Shown piece by piece: positions 25,340 through 33,089 of a stretch of DNA of 64,000 nucleotides. This DNA is from a virus. The position numbers were made by a program, and so were the translations under genes. Every line of letters starts with the position of its first letter. The first letter of the stretch is position 1. The notes beneath the pieces are model-generated. The model saw only the letters and a program-made list of their open reading frames with translations. It did no database searches and had not been told where the DNA came from. The stretch covers positions 62,001-126,000 of IMG/VR virus record IMGVR_UViG_3300009149_000012. One strand, given 5' to 3'.

Positions 25340-25600
25340 TCAACCTTTGACCGGGCCGGAACCTGAATCGAAGAGACGCTCGATTACGAATGCTTCGCCG
25401 TCTCGCCGCATAGACCACAGATCCTGTTCGCTCTTGTGGACCAACGTATCTTCGCTCACACGGACGAAACCCGCAAGCTCTTGCAAAGACGCGATCCGTC
25501 GTCGGGCAATCGGGCGAATCAGTTCAGGTGAGGTTTCGAAAAGCGCGTCCATCCCGCATGCGCCTTGCGTTTGAATACTTCCAAGATCGAACTTGCTCAT
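25340..25600 (-). CDS. hypothetical protein, 86 aa
   Basis: Starts MSKFDLGSIQTQGACGMDAL. A middle helix pair (RRRIASLQELAGFVRVSEDT) looks like a small helix-turn-helix but no family is recognised. GAGGAATC serves as ribosome site. Next to the BACON-like structural gene. Confidence 0.6.
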   Translation of the reverse strand: MSKFDLGSIQTQGACGMDALFETSPELIRPIARRRIASLQELAGFVRVSEDTLVHKSEQDLWSMRRDGEAFVIERLFDSGSGPVKG

Positions 25601-25607
25601 TGATTCC

Positions 25608-26510
25608 TCACGAGACGATGAGAATGATCGTGACGTCTACATGTCCGTTGCTGCTGTAACCACTGACACGAAGGATTGTCTCATAGGTGCCGGGGGTCAA
25701 GTCGTCGGGAGGCTGAACCGAAACCGTAACAAGGTCGTCAAAGCCACCGAGAACCGTGCCGGAAACCGGGGACCATCCTGAGAGCCACGATTCGATACAC
25801 GTTAATGCTTGCACCTGGTAGTCGAGGACCGACGCTGCCGGTCCTGTGTTCCGTACCAAGAAAGTCTGTGTTGGGAGAGTCGGGAAGGGACCACCAGCGG
25901 GCTTGGTCACCGTAAACAGCAAAGTCGCTGGGACCACCTCGAACACGGCCTTGGGCCGAACGTTGATGGTCACCGGGAAAACCTGTGGACTGTTGGTCGC
26001 GTCCGTGTCCTGAACGGTGATGGTCTCGGAGTACGGAGTAAGAACCGAATTCAGGTTTGTCGAGTCAACGAGAGCGCTGAAAGTTCCGCCCTCATTGGAA
26101 GCAAGATTACCCACGAGGGTCGGGGTAACCCGAAGATACGAAGCGGACGAGATCAGCGACGCGCTAAGCATCGAGCCGAAAACGCCTGAGTTTGTAATCA
26201 GAACTTCCTGTGGAAGCGTCAAGCCTCGACCCTCATCCACATCGAAAACCAATGAGGGAGGGGGGCCCATCAAGATGGTGGGCTTGAAGTTGGCCTTGAG
26301 TTGCACGATCGAGTCATGCATCGCCGTGACGATGTCACCCGGAATCGGGATGCTGTCTCGATACAGACCCCACGGAGTCTGGAGATCCAAGACCTGAAAA
26401 ATCACGCAGGCGCTTGAAACGTCCATGCGCGTAGTCCACCGCCAAACCCCAGCAGGCACGCGCTGCTCGAATTGATAGTCCTGGTGACGTAGATTGATCG
26501 CTTGGGTCAT
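25608..26510 (-). CDS. virion protein with BACON/Ig-like domains
   Basis: 300 aa. An N-terminal region (VWRWTTRMDVSSACVIFQVL) is followed by two tandem beta domains of about 95 residues with the pattern PxxLxF.....G......V.ITNSG and PATLLFTVTKPAGGPFP ... FLVRNTG, ending in VTVSVQPPDDLTPGTYETIL. This resembles BACON and related Ig-like carbohydrate-binding modules found in phage surface proteins. Likely on the virion surface; carbohydrate or adhesion function is inference. Confidence 0.7.
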   Translation of the reverse strand: MTQAINLRHQDYQFEQRVPAGVWRWTTRMDVSSACVIFQVLDLQTPWGLYRDSIPIPGDIVTAMHDSIVQLKANFKPTILMGPPPSLVFDVDEGRGLTLPQEVLITNSGVFGSMLSASLISSASYLRVTPTLVGNLASNEGGTFSALVDSTNLNSVLTPYSETITVQDTDATNSPQVFPVTINVRPKAVFEVVPATLLFTVTKPAGGPFPTLPTQTFLVRNTGPAASVLDYQVQALTCIESWLSGWSPVSGTVLGGFDDLVTVSVQPPDDLTPGTYETILRVSGYSSNGHVDVTIILIVS

Positions 26511-26561
26511 GGACGCTCCGGTTCTGTCAGAGCGCTTGTATCAAAAGAACATGACCAAACG

Positions 26562-26888
26562 CTAGCGAGGGGCCAACAGACGATGGACCCAGTCGTGCCA
26601 TTCATCCAACAAAAGGCGCTCAACGTAGGCACCAAGCGGCTTGGTACGCTTATCCTGAACAGCTACCGAAAGCAGCCCGCCCGTGGCTGAAGCCTCAACG
26701 ATTGCCTCGAAGATCATGGCCGGCATGACCACCGGAACCTTTAGTTCCAAGGACACGCTGATCTCGAAAACCTCGACTTTCGAAAAGTCGTCCTCACGAG
26801 TTTTGAGGTGTTTCATCCGAAGGAACGTCACCACCGTCTCGATGCGGTCCTTGATCTTCGTGCTGGCCGTTCGATCGTAGCTGTACAT
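26562..26888 (-). CDS. hypothetical protein, 108 aa
   Basis: Starts MYSYDRTASTKIKDRIETVV. The pattern is helix, strand pairs (VEVFEISVSLELKVPVVMPA), then a C-terminal helix (YVERLLLDEWHDWVHRLL). No family recognised. A GGTGTAATC motif lies about 13 bases upstream of the ATG. The 51-nt gap between this gene and the next one downstream (26511-26561) holds only a weak inverted repeat. Confidence 0.65.
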   Translation of the reverse strand: MYSYDRTASTKIKDRIETVVTFLRMKHLKTREDDFSKVEVFEISVSLELKVPVVMPAMIFEAIVEASATGGLLSVAVQDKRTKPLGAYVERLLLDEWHDWVHRLLAPR

Positions 26889-26898
26889 GGTGACTTTG

Positions 26899-26908
26899 AT
26901 TACACCAG
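26899..26908 (-). promoter_or_regulatory. GGTGTA-type promoter-like motif
   Basis: CTGGTGTAAT about 13 nt upstream of the 108-aa gene and just after the stop of the sigma-like gene. This is the leftmost site of the main series in the 27-61 kb block and lies at the border with the virion genes. Confidence 0.45.
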
Positions 26909-26912
26909 TGCT

Positions 26913-27548
26913 TTAACAACACTCATCGCCGCCCCGCCCCGCCCACTGCGGGAGCTTCACCTCTCGCAAGATGTTGAACTTCTTTCCAGCAATTGCCGAA
27001 AAGATTTCGAGGTAGGGTTGTAGGGATTCGTTGGTGGGGGCCTTCTCACGAAGGGCAGCGACGGCACGGAAGAAACGATGGCGCACGCGACCTTGGGTCA
27101 GGCCAAGGGCTTCGGCGACTTCGCTCTGACACGTCGTTTCCCACATGCCGACCAGGATGTTGACGTCGATGCTGTCTTTGAAGAGTGTTGGAAGATCTCG
27201 GCGAAGTTCTTCCTCGGAGACGGAGGGGATGCTCAAGAGGAACTTGATCCGTTTGATCCCCCGGTCGAGACGGTAACTGACGGCTGCCTGCGTGATGCCA
27301 AAGATGATGGCGATGTCGGCCTGCCGCTTGTGGGAAATGAAGTACAGTTCGATGAGATCCGCTTCACGGGCTGGGATCCGGGGTAGGAGCGGGGCGACCT
27401 GTTCCTCGAAGGTTGGAACGTCGTCCGTTAGCTGTTCTGGCAGCGACTCCCCGTCCCACTCCTCGAAGAATTGGAGCAGTGTGTCGGGAGCAGCGAAGCG
27501 TGTTGCGATTTGTGCGGGGTCGAGAGGGATCACATAGCCACTGCTCAC
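26913..27548 (-). CDS. sigma-region-4-like DNA-binding regulator
   Basis: 211 aa. Residues about 55-105 (RIPAREADLIELYFISHKRQ then ADIAIIFGITQAAVSYRLDR) match the shape of sigma-70 region 4: a leading helix, then a helix-turn-helix that begins (Q)ADIA..FGI(T/S)QAAVS. A second, weaker HTH (SEVAEALGLTQGRVRHRFFR) follows near residue 145. No regions 2 or 3 are seen. Such proteins can be phage sigma-like late factors, anti-sigma partners or antiterminators. It borders the virion block, which fits a switch regulator; this role is inference. Confidence 0.7.
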   Translation of the reverse strand: MSSGYVIPLDPAQIATRFAAPDTLLQFFEEWDGESLPEQLTDDVPTFEEQVAPLLPRIPAREADLIELYFISHKRQADIAIIFGITQAAVSYRLDRGIKRIKFLLSIPSVSEEELRRDLPTLFKDSIDVNILVGMWETTCQSEVAEALGLTQGRVRHRFFRAVAALREKAPTNESLQPYLEIFSAIAGKKFNILREVKLPQWAGRGGDECC

Positions 27549-27557
27549 GAGGGCCTC

Positions 27558-29342
27558 CTACTTGGCCCGGTTTCCACTCTTGAGGAACCCGGCAGACGGT
27601 CGAAAGAACGTTTCGAGAAAATCTTCGGGGTTCACATCTACATCTTGGAGGTGCTGCGTAGCAGCGGCCTCATCTTCACTCGGATCGACGGTCTCGAACG
27701 GAATGTCTGTCCGAATGGACATGAGATCTGCATTCAGCTTGACCCTGATCTCGGCATCACGCAATCGTTGGTACTGAGATTTGGTCACCCCGGCGAGTCC
27801 AGAAGCGAAGATTCCGTCGACAGTATCATGAGAACGTACCAGTGATGCAAGAATTTTCTTAGGAACACGGCCCACTCCGGGGAGATTGTCCGACGTATCC
27901 CCCGCAAGTGCCCGAAGAGAAACCATTTTCTCTGGGGGAACGTTGTACTCGAATTCGACCAAGTCAGGATCGAATAGGATCTCTTTTCGACCACCGACGG
28001 ACGGGACGAGAAGCACATCCGTGCGCGTCACAAGTTGAAGGAAGTCTCGGTCCGTCGAGATGATCACGTTCCGGTCGCCCTTGAGAGGGCCTCGAACCAA
28101 CGTTCCGATGACGTCGTCGGCCTCTTCCTCAGGGTGAAACGCCTGTGCAATGCCCAGGTTGGGGAGCAAGTTGTCTCGCAGGTAGGTAATCTGATCGAAA
28201 AGCGGCACCCCATGGGGCTTTCGATTGGCCTTGTACTCGGGATTCAAAGCCTTTCGCCGTTGACTCGACCCATCCCAGCACACGAAGAACATCGCGTCGT
28301 GATAGCGCTTGCGCAGTGCGCCAAGGCTTCGCAAAAACGCGTAGATCACACCGGTCGGCCGACCTTTTGAATCCGCTAGATCTTGCATGCCCGGTGCGTA
28401 CAACGCACGGAACGCCATGTTATGCCCGTCTACGATGATGTTGCTGATCATGTCGTCACCCTCGAATTCCTGACACCGTTGGTTTACACCGTCGATCCAG
28501 GACCACTTTCGGAAAGCGTCTCGAAGCGGAACCAAATCGAGACTGGGGATGGGCTTGTTCAAGATTTGAGTTTGTTCAAGCCACTGAGTCAGCATATGCC
28601 AGCGCTGTAGAAGGGCTGCCGCCTGAGACATGTCGAGCATGTCGACATCCTCTGCGATCTTCGAAGGCTGAAGCTGTTGGTAGAAGGACAATACCCGGGA
28701 GTATTCTTGAAAACCGTCCCGGATGGGCACGATCTGACCCGCCCACCCGGCTACGACCTGAGCCTCTTGTGCCCAAGCCTTCAACTCCTGCACTCGTTTC
28801 AAAAACGTCATAGGGCGAGCTTTACGAACCAGTTGCAAGAACGAACGGGGAAGGGTGAGCAGTGACTGCTTGGACCGAAGCTGCACGAAGACCTGGACGG
28901 ACTGTTTCTCTGGGATTTCCTCGACCACCGTCGCCTGAATGTTTCGGTAGGGGCCCGAAAGAATCAGAACTGTGTCGTCGACGCCGATCCCTTGATCTAC
29001 CTCAGCATTGGCCTGTTTTTTGAACTTGTTGATCTCCCGATCCGATATGGTCGCCAGGCAACGACACCGCCCCGTGCCTTGGGTTAAGATCGCCGCAACG
29101 TAACGATTCGAATTGGGGAGACGAAGGTAGTCGGAGTCGGGGCGCGTTCGCTGAGCAAACGCGTAGCCATCCACCAAGTAGTGCACCATGCGGTCGTCGC
29201 CGATCTGCGTGACGACGGCTGGGATGTACACCTCGGTGCCTCTCAACGCCTTGGAGATTGACCGTTGGAGAATCTCTGGATCCTCCCCATCACTTTTTGA
29301 GTTGAGGGCCAGCACGACCCAATCAGTCGTCATCAAGGCCAC
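27558..29342 (-). CDS. fusion of a NusG-like domain and a FEN-type 5'-3' exonuclease
   Basis: 594 codons in one uninterrupted frame. Residues about 5-110 resemble the NusG/RfaH NGN domain (TDWVVLALNSKS; GTEVYIPAVVTQ; YLVDGYAFAQR). Residues about 115-165 resemble KOW (VDDTVLILSGPYRNIQATVV). After a helical linker, residues 298-594 are a FEN/T5-type nuclease: IIVDGHNMAFRALY, FVCWDGSSQRRKALNPEYKA, EEEADDVIGT, STDRDFLQL and the H3TH segment LAGDTSDNLPGVGRVPKKIL. FEN removes RNA primers and flaps; NusG binds RNA polymerase. An internal ATG at residue 298 with GAGGG upstream could give FEN alone. Overlaps dnaX start/stop by 10 nt. Confidence 0.9.
   Translation of the reverse strand: MALMTTDWVVLALNSKSDGEDPEILQRSISKALRGTEVYIPAVVTQIGDDRMVHYLVDGYAFAQRTRPDSDYLRLPNSNRYVAAILTQGTGRCRCLATISDREINKFKKQANAEVDQGIGVDDTVLILSGPYRNIQATVVEEIPEKQSVQVFVQLRSKQSLLTLPRSFLQLVRKARPMTFLKRVQELKAWAQEAQVVAGWAGQIVPIRDGFQEYSRVLSFYQQLQPSKIAEDVDMLDMSQAAALLQRWHMLTQWLEQTQILNKPIPSLDLVPLRDAFRKWSWIDGVNQRCQEFEGDDMISNIIVDGHNMAFRALYAPGMQDLADSKGRPTGVIYAFLRSLGALRKRYHDAMFFVCWDGSSQRRKALNPEYKANRKPHGVPLFDQITYLRDNLLPNLGIAQAFHPEEEADDVIGTLVRGPLKGDRNVIISTDRDFLQLVTRTDVLLVPSVGGRKEILFDPDLVEFEYNVPPEKMVSLRALAGDTSDNLPGVGRVPKKILASLVRSHDTVDGIFASGLAGVTKSQYQRLRDAEIRVKLNADLMSIRTDIPFETVDPSEDEAAATQHLQDVDVNPEDFLETFFRPSAGFLKSGNRAK
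28481..28490 (-). promoter_or_regulatory. internal GGTGTAAACC motif ahead of the FEN half
   Basis: GGTGTAAACC lies about 30 nt upstream of the in-frame ATG at 28451 where the FEN domain begins. The site is identical to that upstream of the ligase gene (45546-45555). This suggests a separate transcript for the nuclease half. Confidence 0.45.
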
Positions 29343-30682
29343 GTCCGATCAAAGAGGGCCGTCCACTCGGCTGGCGACATGGTGGTGTTGAAGCCAACCG
29401 AGTCAAAGCGGGGTGGTGCGATAGCCTTCGCAGGCCGTGAGCCCCGGGGATGGTCCGCTGGAATCCCGTACGTGTCGACTTCCGTATGTGCGTACGGGTC
29501 GTCGCCCAGATTCCCAATGGTCTGGGGAAGCTTGGGTGCCGGTGTCGGGGTTGGTGCAGGGGTGGGCTGTGGTGCCACCTCGGAAGCCGCTTGTGGGGCA
29601 ACCGGTTGGGGAGCGGCAGGGACCATGAGCGGCGCGCTGAGAACCGGCTGCGCTACCGGAGCGGTCACAACCAAGATCGCCTCACACACGAGCGACGTTC
29701 GGGTAACAGATCGCAAGTTGGCGAACCTCGAAGCCAACCTGATCACTGAATCGCCGTACTTCTTGTGAACCTCTTCCGCCAAGGTTTTGTCCAGGGCAGA
29801 ATGGTCGACGAACATGTTGTTCGCCCACCGATACGAGTTCATGGCGGCTTCAGCGATTCCAGCGGCGACGTCACCGGGTTGCACCTGTTCACAAGCTGAC
29901 TCGATGAATGCCGCTGCTTGAGCCGGCGTGTCGAGCTTGAGCAAGATCTCGAAGTAAGTCTTGGTGAGGGACAGGCGCAGATAGCCCCGAACCGATTCGA
30001 GGGTGACGGGGCCCATCTGGGAGATCATCTCCAAACGGTTCATGACGTCCCGGACGTGACCCTGACAGTAGTCGATGACCGTGAGCACACCCTCATCCTC
30101 AAACTCGACGCCTTCAGCCTTGAGGATGAAAGCCATCCGCTCGAAGATGTCTTCCGGTGTGATGCGCCGAATCGAATGTTCTTCACAGCGAGAACGGATC
30201 GTCCCCCGGATCTTCTCGGGCTCGGTCGTGCAAAAGATGCCCACCATTCGCTTGTCTTCGATGGGCTTGAGCAAGACATCCTGCGAATCCCGACTCATTC
30301 GGTGCATTTCGTCGAACAGGAAGATCCGTTTGATGGCGTCAAGTACCGCAAAGGGCAGGTTGTCCACGATCGCCCGGATGTGCTCGATCGTTCCTTTGCT
30401 CGCTGCATCCAACTCGCTGAACGCCTGGCTGTTTTCCTCCAGGATGCTTATGCAGTTGTCGCATTCGTTGCAGGGCTCCTGATCCTCCGTCAAAGCCTGG
30501 CAGAGCAGTGCTCTCGCCAGAATTCGGCTAAGAGTTGTCTTGCCCTGTCCATGCCCCCCGCTGAAGATGTAGCTCGTGTTCAGGGCAGAACCGGACTTAA
30601 GGCGCGCTTTGAGGATTTGGATCGCACCTTCCTGCCCCAACACATCCGAGAACCTCAGCGGTCGGTACTTGACGTCCCACAT
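29333..30682 (-). CDS. dnaX: DNA polymerase III gamma/tau-like clamp-loader ATPase
   Basis: 449 aa. AAA+ core with WDVKYRPLRFSDVLGQE (box II-like), Walker A GGHGQGKT (42-49), four-Cys zinc module C61, C71, C74, C77, Walker B FLFDEMH (121-127) and sensor/arginine-finger SRC at 164-166. These are hallmarks of DnaX. The C-terminal part after residue 340 is a Pro/Ala linker plus a short tail, much shorter than tau. It opens the sliding clamp together with the delta and delta' genes at 49-51 kb. Overlaps the NusG-FEN gene. Confidence 0.94.
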   Translation of the reverse strand: MWDVKYRPLRFSDVLGQEGAIQILKARLKSGSALNTSYIFSGGHGQGKTTLSRILARALLCQALTEDQEPCNECDNCISILEENSQAFSELDAASKGTIEHIRAIVDNLPFAVLDAIKRIFLFDEMHRMSRDSQDVLLKPIEDKRMVGIFCTTEPEKIRGTIRSRCEEHSIRRITPEDIFERMAFILKAEGVEFEDEGVLTVIDYCQGHVRDVMNRLEMISQMGPVTLESVRGYLRLSLTKTYFEILLKLDTPAQAAAFIESACEQVQPGDVAAGIAEAAMNSYRWANNMFVDHSALDKTLAEEVHKKYGDSVIRLASRFANLRSVTRTSLVCEAILVVTAPVAQPVLSAPLMVPAAPQPVAPQAASEVAPQPTPAPTPTPAPKLPQTIGNLGDDPYAHTEVDTYGIPADHPRGSRPAKAIAPPRFDSVGFNTTMSPAEWTALFDRTWP

Positions 30683-30694
30683 GGGATAGACCCC

Positions 30695-31192
30695 CTAGCC
30701 GTGAGATTCCTGGCGTTCTTGCGTTGCCTCCGTTTGCTCGGGCTCGTCGAAATCGGCGATGTCGATCTGGGAGGCGATTTCGGTGAAGCCCTGCAAGTCC
30801 TCGTTCCATGCGCCGTGCCGACGAAGAATGGACGAGAATTCCTGCACGTCGTGGCTGCGCATGGACCACTTCATGGTGGCGCCCGGATCTTCCGGATCTT
30901 CCTCGCCGAAGCAATGCTCCAACTCGTGGTCGACAAGCGCCGTCCGTTGCTCGGCCGTCATGGGGTTCCACTGGTCCAGCGCGACCATGACCACGAAGTC
31001 CAGGTCCAACAGGAACTGGTTGACGCCCGTGATCTTTGTTGCGCTGGCTGCCGTGATCTTGCCGCCCTTCGTCGACGCCTTGTCAACGAACACGTACCGG
31101 ATCCTTGCCGTTGCCAGGTGGGGGTGATGGGTTGGGATGAGCACGTTCGCCAATGCCTCAACCGCTTCTGCATTCTCGTAAGTCTTAGCCAT
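30695..31192 (-). CDS. putative phage zinc metallopeptidase
   Basis: 165 aa with VDHELEHCFG, an HExxH motif (H89, E90, H93). It fits the small phage metallopeptidase family, which shows a region like AT..ITGVN.FLLD.DFVV before the HExxH. The C-terminus is acidic. Targets are unknown; host protein turnover or precursor processing is possible. Its start overlaps the primase stop by a few bases. Confidence 0.8.
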   Translation of the reverse strand: MAKTYENAEAVEALANVLIPTHHPHLATARIRYVFVDKASTKGGKITAASATKITGVNQFLLDLDFVVMVALDQWNPMTAEQRTALVDHELEHCFGEEDPEDPGATMKWSMRSHDVQEFSSILRRHGAWNEDLQGFTEIASQIDIADFDEPEQTEATQERQESHG

Positions 31193-31874
31193 CTGTCATT
31201 TTCTCCTGAAGAAACGCCTGAAGCTTGTCATCTCCCCAGGCGAGCCACAAATCAGCGGGATCCTTCGCCAGCTTCCCATCTACAAGGAACGCCTCAGGAT
31301 ACCGCAAGCTCTCGATATGGAAAAGGTCTCCATGTGCACTTTTCGCCTCATCGAAACCTTTCCTCCCAGCACTGTCCCTGTCGTACAAGAACCACGCCTT
31401 GCCCACGAGTCGGTGAAGCAAGCGAGCGAATGAATTGGTCAAAGTCGCCGTCTGCGTCGCAACCGTGGCGGGTTCAGCACGTTGGCATGGAAACAAGTCA
31501 AAGGCACCCTCAACGAGCAAGACCTTCTCGCTCTCCCAGATATGAGGGGCGGCTTGTCCAAGCCCAAAGAAGGTGGGTTCCGGGAAGTCGGGGGCATGCC
31601 ACGTCATGTAGCCCTTGATCTTCTCGTGAATACTCCGGAATTGGATCCCCGTGAGGTTTCCGAGAATGTTGGTCAGGGGTAGGACGTGGGACTGCTTGAT
31701 GTCGTACCGGCGAATGAAACGACCAAGGGACGGCGGGGTATTGTCGGGAGCCCCTTCCATGTACCCAAGTCGAAATAGCTCGATTTGGTCATCCGACACC
31801 CCTCGACTCCAAAGGGCATCGAGTGCTTCCGACGTCAGGGCGTCATGCGCGCAATCGACAAACGAGTCCAACAT
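31185..31874 (-). CDS. TOPRIM primase-like protein
   Basis: 229 aa starting MLDSFVDCAHDALTSEALDA. Has the DnaG-like inner part (LTGIQFRSI) and a TOPRIM core: VLLVEGAFDLF (E122), then WFLYDRDSAGRKGFDEA (D165, D167). The N-terminal zinc finger of full primases is absent, although the next gene upstream is Cys-rich and could supply it. Synthesises RNA primers at the fork, if active. The ATG was chosen because of GGGGAC upstream and because the longer frame overlaps the neighbour. A GGTGTAGG box precedes it. Confidence 0.82.
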   Translation of the reverse strand: MLDSFVDCAHDALTSEALDALWSRGVSDDQIELFRLGYMEGAPDNTPPSLGRFIRRYDIKQSHVLPLTNILGNLTGIQFRSIHEKIKGYMTWHAPDFPEPTFFGLGQAAPHIWESEKVLLVEGAFDLFPCQRAEPATVATQTATLTNSFARLLHRLVGKAWFLYDRDSAGRKGFDEAKSAHGDLFHIESLRYPEAFLVDGKLAKDPADLWLAWGDDKLQAFLQEKMTDG

Positions 31875-31884
31875 GTCCCCATGT

Positions 31885-31912
31885 CCTACACCTTGTCGCC
31901 GGACGAAAGCAA
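31885..31912 (-). promoter_or_regulatory. promoter candidate TTGCTT-16-TGTAGG
   Basis: TTGCTT (31907-31912) is followed after 16 nt by TGTAGG (31885-31890) on the minus strand, upstream of the primase ATG at 31874. The TAG of the box is also the stop codon of the upstream gene. Confidence 0.5.
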
Positions 31913-32404
31913 TTTTCCGATGTCCACAGGGTCTTTTTTCGCTCGGCCCGTGACCCAGTGCCAGATTCGGCGCCACCACGGTACCTGAAGCTCGATTTGC
32001 CCGATGACCCACAGAAGGTTGTAGGCATGAGGCATGTGCTCCTGCACCCACTCGATCGACGTGATGTCCTGCTTGAACTGCGAGACAATCTGTTCCTGTG
32101 AGACAATCGGCGTGAAATATGGGCAACGCTCTGCGTCAATCTGATCCTCGCAGATGGTGCCACCCCACACTTCTGGATCTTCGGAGCCGTAGAGGCATAG
32201 CCCAATCGTCTTGGTGGTGCCCTCAATCCGGTTATACATGGGGTTCGAACCACCATCGACCCCCTGCTTTTGGACGTCGAGGGGTTGGCGATGGTTGTAT
32301 TTGCAGCGCTCCGGGAAACGGGCAGCCGCATCCTGGAAGCGACGGTTCAACTCCTCTTGGAACACTTCCCTGATTCGGTCCCGAACTTCATTCTCGCTTC
32401 GCAT
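31886..32404 (-). CDS. Cys-containing hypothetical protein, 172 aa
   Basis: Starts MRSENEVRDRIREVFQEELN. A metal site may be formed by FPERCKYNH, IGLCLYG, TICEDQI and ERCPYF. The C-terminus is helical with WWRRIWHWVTGRAKKD. Not recognised. Sits directly upstream of the primase gene, so a primase zinc-binding partner is a possibility but is not shown by sequence. Confidence 0.65.
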   Translation of the reverse strand: MRSENEVRDRIREVFQEELNRRFQDAAARFPERCKYNHRQPLDVQKQGVDGGSNPMYNRIEGTTKTIGLCLYGSEDPEVWGGTICEDQIDAERCPYFTPIVSQEQIVSQFKQDITSIEWVQEHMPHAYNLLWVIGQIELQVPWWRRIWHWVTGRAKKDPVDIGKLLSSGDKV

Positions 32405-33089
32405 CTGACCCCCTTGCCAGCCGAATGGAGAGGTGTCTGGCGCCGTCCTCGACCACCTGAGAGCAATGGTAGGCTCTCTTGGCATAGGTGGCGTAGGAGC
32501 GTTGCTGCGTCACGAGAAGCACATCCAAAGCGCTGCGGTCGGCTAGCTTTCGCAAAAACTCAGCGGCGCCCTCGATATATTCCGGGGAGATGGCACCAAG
32601 CGTCTCGTCAAGAAACAGCATTGGAGCCCGACGAAGCCGTAGCAAAGTGAGGATTCGAAGAATCAGGGAGGCCACGCTTGAGGGACCACCCCCGAACGCT
32701 TCCAAGGGGTTGTCTCGGATCTCGACCCGATCCCCCTGTTGAACGACGAAAAACTCGATCGAAACCTTGTTGTACTTCGTCGAGACTTCTGCCTCGAAGC
32801 GTAGGTTCTGATCTGGGAAGATTGCCTGAAGCCCCTCAGTGACGATCGACTCGATGCTGCGCATGTGATCGACCACCAACTGATCCATGAGCGCACGGAA
32901 AAGCTCACCGACCTTGAGGAGGCGTGTCTGACGCTCTTCAAGGTCCGTGATCTCCTGCCTTTTGGCACCTAATTCCGTCGCTACGTGATCCCGAAGCGTG
33001 ATGAGACGAGTCCGGTTGGCTGACAAACGCTCGACACGCCCGGATAGATCACTCAGAGGTAGGACGGCATGTACCGAGTCAGCACACAC
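32388..33089 (-). CDS. C-terminal half of a split Rad50/SbcC (gp46-like) ATPase
   Basis: 233 aa. Opens with a coiled coil (ITDLEERQTRLLKVGELFRA), then a beta-rich lobe, the ABC signature FGGGPSSVASLILRIL (about 132-148), Walker B MLFLDE (157-162) with D-loop GAIS, and switch-like LDVLLVTQQ. Walker A is absent; it lies in the gene at 36382-37446. The frame starts at GTG 33089 and overlaps the clamp gene by 37 nt; the exact start is uncertain. With Mre11 it would process DNA ends. Confidence 0.85.
   Translation of the reverse strand: MCADSVHAVLPLSDLSGRVERLSANRTRLITLRDHVATELGAKRQEITDLEERQTRLLKVGELFRALMDQLVVDHMRSIESIVTEGLQAIFPDQNLRFEAEVSTKYNKVSIEFFVVQQGDRVEIRDNPLEAFGGGPSSVASLILRILTLLRLRRAPMLFLDETLGAISPEYIEGAAEFLRKLADRSALDVLLVTQQRSYATYAKRAYHCSQVVEDGARHLSIRLARGSDAKRE

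Noticed and set aside
29918-31618. Long plus-strand open frame of 566 codons
   Set aside because: It is antisense to DnaX, the metallopeptidase and primase, all with clear motifs. High GC third positions create long antisense frames.
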